From contig NC_089396.1 in NCBI RefSeq assembly GCF_003171515.1, positions 496,001-560,000 of the forward strand: a stretch of DNA of 64,000 nt. Reading direction: 5' to 3'. Position 1 is the stretch's first letter. The number at the start of each line of letters is the position of its first letter. The translations under genes were made by a program, and so were the position numbers. Below, in pieces: positions 60,810 through 64,000 of this stretch. The notes below the pieces were generated by a model. The model saw only the letters and a list, made by a program, of their open reading frames with translations. It ran no database searches and had not been told where the DNA came from. Origin of the DNA: Pyrenophora tritici-repentis. Taxonomy: Eukaryota; Ascomycota; Dothideomycetes; Pleosporales; Pleosporaceae.

Positions 60810-62843
60810 ATGACGAACCAATACAACTACGATCCGATCGATCAATCTACACGAGAGATTCGGCTCCTGAAACTTCTTCCCCAAGATGGCAACAGCAAAT
60901 TCAAAAATACCCCAAGTTGCGATATCTTCCACACCAGCCTTAACAAGAACCCGAAGTTCATCGCGCTATCATATGTCTGGGGCAATGCCAAAGATTTGGG
61001 GGTAATTCGGGTTAAGGACTGCACTGTCAAAGTGACCAAAAACCTCTATGAGGCCATGATGGCACTCAGACCCCGCAAAGAACCCCTCGTCATCTGGATC
61101 GACGCGCTTTGCATAAACCAATCGGATGACAATGAAAAGAGCTGGCAAGTTGGGCTTATGGCAGATATCTACCGACGTGTGCATAAGGTGGTTGCTTGGC
61201 TTGGTCCAGCAGATGACGACAGCAATCAAGTGATAGATTACCTAAACTCGCTGGGCGCGAAAGCAGAAGAGGTTGGCTTTGAATTTGGACCTGATGTCTA
61301 TAAAGAAGCCTGGTCGAAGCTGCCATCAAAACGGTCCGCTGTCAGTAGCAAAGAGCAATTTATGGTCTTTCCAAGAACAGTCTTTGACTGGAGCTCTATG
61401 TTCCGATCAGTCTTGTCAGAGAATATCTTTTATTCGATTAGTGGCTTCGACCGTCCGGGCAGCCTGTTACCGATAGCTGGTATGGAGCGCCTTTTTACGC
61501 GACCATGGTAGGGACGAGTATGGGTTCTACAGGAGATCGCCCTTCCAGGGAATGCCGAATTCCTTTGCGGCTCGAAGAAGATTACACGTCGTCGATGTGG
61601 CGCCGCTCTCAACGCGTACAGTTGTCTATGGTCTGTTCTGGCGATCAGATTCCGCAACGAGTGGTATTCCTTCACACCATATCAAATCCACATTCTTATA
61701 CTCTTGTTTCATATCAGACCTAGTCTCATGCTATCGTCCCGGAGGATTTATCAGCATGAGAAATTCCCGTTGGCAGCCCTGCTTCGAGCAACATGCATCG
61801 GTACTATCAATCCTCGTCGTCACGGTCCACACAGCCTGGAATCAACCGATCCGCGTGATAAAATCTTCGCTTTGTTGGGCCTTGCAGCTGATCGGGAAGA
61901 ACTAAGATCTCTGGGAGTCCTTCCAGATTACAGGAAAACCAGCAAGCAGATATATAGCACAACGATGGTAGCTTTGCTCACGCAAGGTCACATATCACTA
62001 CTTTCACATTGCCAGCACCGTAGAAAGCTGTCGGAGTTACCATCATGGGTTCCGGACTGGTCTGGGTCTATAACAGATATGCTACAACACGTAAAAAACG
62101 ACCATGTCACAATTTATCCGAGGTTCAACGCTACTGAATCAGCATTACGACAACTCGATTTCACTATCTTAGATAAAGATGGAGCGATCGAAGCACTCTC
62201 GATAAATGGCATTATCTACGATAAGATATATAGAGTCGCATCATTTCCTGACCGAGTAGCTAACCATGTGGTACCATTAATCGAAACGTGGTCGTGGCCA
62301 GTCAAATGGCTATCAGAAACACTTCGCCTCACGAACCACAGAAGGGATTTTTACAAAGATTTCCGCGCTCGTCTACTTGCTGCGGCAAGAACTTCAGTGG
62401 GAGGGACTGGGTTCGGCCAAGACGGAAAACCAGTAAGAGTCGGGGATGATCGGTTTGTTGATGTTTTTGTTCTTCTACATGAGAAGATCGGCAAGATAGA
62501 ACAAGACTGGATCAAAGATGGAATCCGGCAGTTGTGGGAGAGTAGGGATTTCAGGAATATGGTCGAAAGCAGGACTATCAGCTCCACAGGGCTTGGCACG
62601 GAAATTATTGGAAAGAGTCTGGAAAGAGTCCCATCTATAACGAAAAAGGGTCATTTGGTCCTTGGCTATGAAGGTACCAAGCGAGGTGACGTCGTTGCAC
62701 TCATCAGCGGATCTCAGGTGCCATTTATTTTTCGACCCCAAGACAGCGGCCGGTATCGAATCATTGGAGAAGCATACGTGGACGGTATCATGGACGGAGA
62801 AGCGTGGGATAGTGCGAAGATTGGAAGGATAGAGTTGGTTTAG
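60810..62843 (+). pseudogene. HET-domain protein with one internal stop
   Basis: A single frame runs from ATG 60810 to the stop at 62843 (678 codons) and is interrupted only by TAG at 61509-61511 (codon 234). Upstream of the stop are FIALSYVWGNAKDLG, LVIWIDALCINQSDDNEKSW and MADIYRRVHKVVAWLGP, the HET domain (PF06985). Just after it comes GRVWVLQEIALPGNAEFLCG, then TDPRDKIFALLGLA, LPSWVPDWSG and a C-terminal GDVVALISGSQVPFIFRP. The family normally has two Trp before x-R-V-W-V-L-Q-E, so the TAG very probably replaces a TGG. An in-frame 114-base intron (61508-61621) could skip the stop, but it would delete the conserved WVLQE segment. It is either a recent pseudogene or a conditional allele. 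Confidence 0.82.
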
Positions 62844-63116
62844 TGGAACCGATGGTAAGCAGATCTATTCACAATAGCTACGGAGCCTACGCACACGCGC
62901 TCTGACGTGAATGGGCTATTCTCTGAACGCGAGAACAATGCATTCAAGAGCGTCATCTTTGACAGTTTCTACAGCTCATCACAATCATGTCCAGGGCAGG
63001 GATAATTGAAGGTCGCCGTAGAGGCCGTATATACACTCTCTGCGACTCTTACTCCTACACTCCACCATTCCCGGCATCTTTGTCATATCAGCTTACAACA
63101 CCAACGATCCCCCGCC
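62844..63116. promoter_or_regulatory. Upstream region of the GH17 gene
   Basis: The 273 bases between the HET locus and the glucanase start hold the promoter and leader. No element was assigned. Confidence 0.4.
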
Positions 63117-64000
63117 ATGAAATACTTACTCATCCACCTCTTCCTCTCACCATGTCTTGCGCACGCAGCGAGTAAGTTATACACAGGCTTCAACTATGGC
63201 TCCTTCTGGGGCACAGAAGCCAACCCCAAAAAGAAATCCGACTTCCTCGACGGCTTCAATCTCGCTCGAAACCTCACCACCAACACCCCCTTCGACACTG
63301 CCCGCCTCTTCACTTGCGTCCAATCCGGTACAAAAAACGACCCAACCGAAGCCTTTGACGCAGCCGTAGAATCCAAAACCAACCTCTTTCTCGGTTTTTG
63401 GATCTCCCCCGCCCAAAAAGGCGGCTCTCCCTCCATCAATAACGAAATGGTGGCCCTAGAGAAAGGGTTTCAGAAACACGGCCAAGCACTCTCAGACCTC
63501 ATCATCGGCCTCTCCGTCGGCAACGAAGACGTCTACCGCGCCGAAGCCTCAGGCGAAATCGGTCTCACAGCCCCCATCGTCGGCTCCACAATCGCGCAAG
63601 TCAAGAAAAACATCGCCGCCTCCTCCTTCTCCAGATACATGGCATCCAAGCCCATCGGTCACGTCGACACAGTCAAATACGCCGTCGTCGACAACGCCGA
63701 CTTCATCGGAATAACAGTCTACCCATACTGGAATAAAGACAGCATCGACGCGGCGTTTACTTCCTTCCAAGGCTCCGTCGCCGAAGCGGAGAAACGCGCT
63801 GGTGGACGGCCTATTTGGATTGCGGAGATGGGATGGCCGACGGCGGATTCAACCCAGCATGGTGCTGCTGTTGCGGGCGTGGGCCAGTTGCAGAGGTTTT
63901 GGAAGGAGGTGGGGTGTTGGGTTTTCTCGAGGTATACGACGTTTTGGTTTGAGCTGGTCAAGGATTCTACACCCGAGCAAAAGGCGGATTGGGGGTTTGT
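63117..64000 (+). CDS. GH17 beta-1,3-glucanase/glucanosyltransferase, partial
   Basis: The frame starts at ATG 63117 and is still open at the window edge (294 codons seen). A signal peptide is visible (KYLLIHLFLSPCLAHA). GH17 features: LYTGFNYGSFWG at the mature N-terminus, the acid/base Glu in IGLSVGNEDVYR, DFIGITVYPYWN, and the nucleophile Glu in RPIWIAEMGWPTAD. GH17 fungal enzymes (Bgl2, Scw4/10, EglC types) cut or rearrange beta-1,3-glucan in the cell wall. A GTAAGT near the end of the signal peptide is not used, since the frame reads straight through into a normal mature start. Whether there is a GPI or Ser/Thr-rich tail lies outside the window. Confidence 0.88.
   Translation, partial: MKYLLIHLFLSPCLAHAASKLYTGFNYGSFWGTEANPKKKSDFLDGFNLARNLTTNTPFDTARLFTCVQSGTKNDPTEAFDAAVESKTNLFLGFWISPAQKGGSPSINNEMVALEKGFQKHGQALSDLIIGLSVGNEDVYRAEASGEIGLTAPIVGSTIAQVKKNIAASSFSRYMASKPIGHVDTVKYAVVDNADFIGITVYPYWNKDSIDAAFTSFQGSVAEAEKRAGGRPIWIAEMGWPTADSTQHGAAVAGVGQLQRFWKEVGCWVFSRYTTFWFELVKDSTPEQKADWGF

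Noticed and set aside
61508..61535. 28-base intron removing the TAG in the second HET gene
   Set aside because: Too short and out of frame. The 114-base alternative keeps frame but removes the most conserved segment.
1..64000. tRNA, rRNA, CRISPR arrays, intact transposons
   Set aside because: I looked for tRNA B-box-like strings, spaced direct repeats and transposase or reverse-transcriptase motifs and found none that hold up by eye. A covariance-model search was not possible here.

Overview
The window looks like chromosomal DNA of a filamentous ascomycete (Pezizomycotina). A Dothideomycete of the Pleosporales type is my inference from gene content and style. Most genes are interrupted by short introns of about 45 to 70 bases with GTAAGT-like donors. 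The products are eukaryotic (SAGA, ISWI, Mediator, N-glycosylation, mitochondrial carrier), and two HET-domain loci are present, a hallmark of filamentous ascomycetes. No rRNA, tRNA, CRISPR array or intact transposon was recognised. Exon boundaries were set by hand from splice consensus, reading-frame continuity and family motifs. They are predictions.

Left part (1-12.6 kb): a gene-poor start, then a small redox and metabolic group. It holds a Baeyer-Villiger-type flavin monooxygenase (+), a membrane-anchored haem-dependent oxidative N-demethylase-like protein (-) and an NmrA-like NAD(P)-binding protein (-). Two unrecognised minus-strand proteins and an equilibrative nucleoside transporter (-) follow.

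Middle part (13-31.4 kb): mostly housekeeping and gene-expression genes. These are Iwr1 (RNA polymerase II import), Sgf73 (SAGA deubiquitinase anchor), Itc1 (ISWI partner), Alg8 (ER glucosyltransferase), a four-RRM Mrn1/Nrd1-type RNA-binding protein, Med20 (Mediator) and a GH47 alpha-mannosidase. Alg8 and GH47 belong to N-glycan assembly and trimming.

Right part (31.8-64 kb): a broken HET-domain gene, a Cdc4-type F-box/WD40 protein and a mitochondrial serine/homoserine O-acyltransferase-family enzyme. Next come Pop3 (RNase P/MRP), a ~2,500-residue ubiquitin-specific protease and the mitochondrial phosphate carrier. A secreted, kexin-site-containing repeat protein with a frameshifted tail and Ilv3 (branched-chain amino acid synthesis) follow. 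A second HET gene broken by a single stop codon comes next, and a GH17 glucanase is cut by the window edge.

Points most worth a second look: both HET loci carry disabling lesions. The repeat-rich secreted protein has a homopolymer frameshift. Itc1 has an intron immediately after its ATG and a GC-AG intron. The large protease contains a 54-base in-frame intron that could be retained. Several genes switch abruptly from C-rich to G-rich coding sequence within their last few hundred bases.
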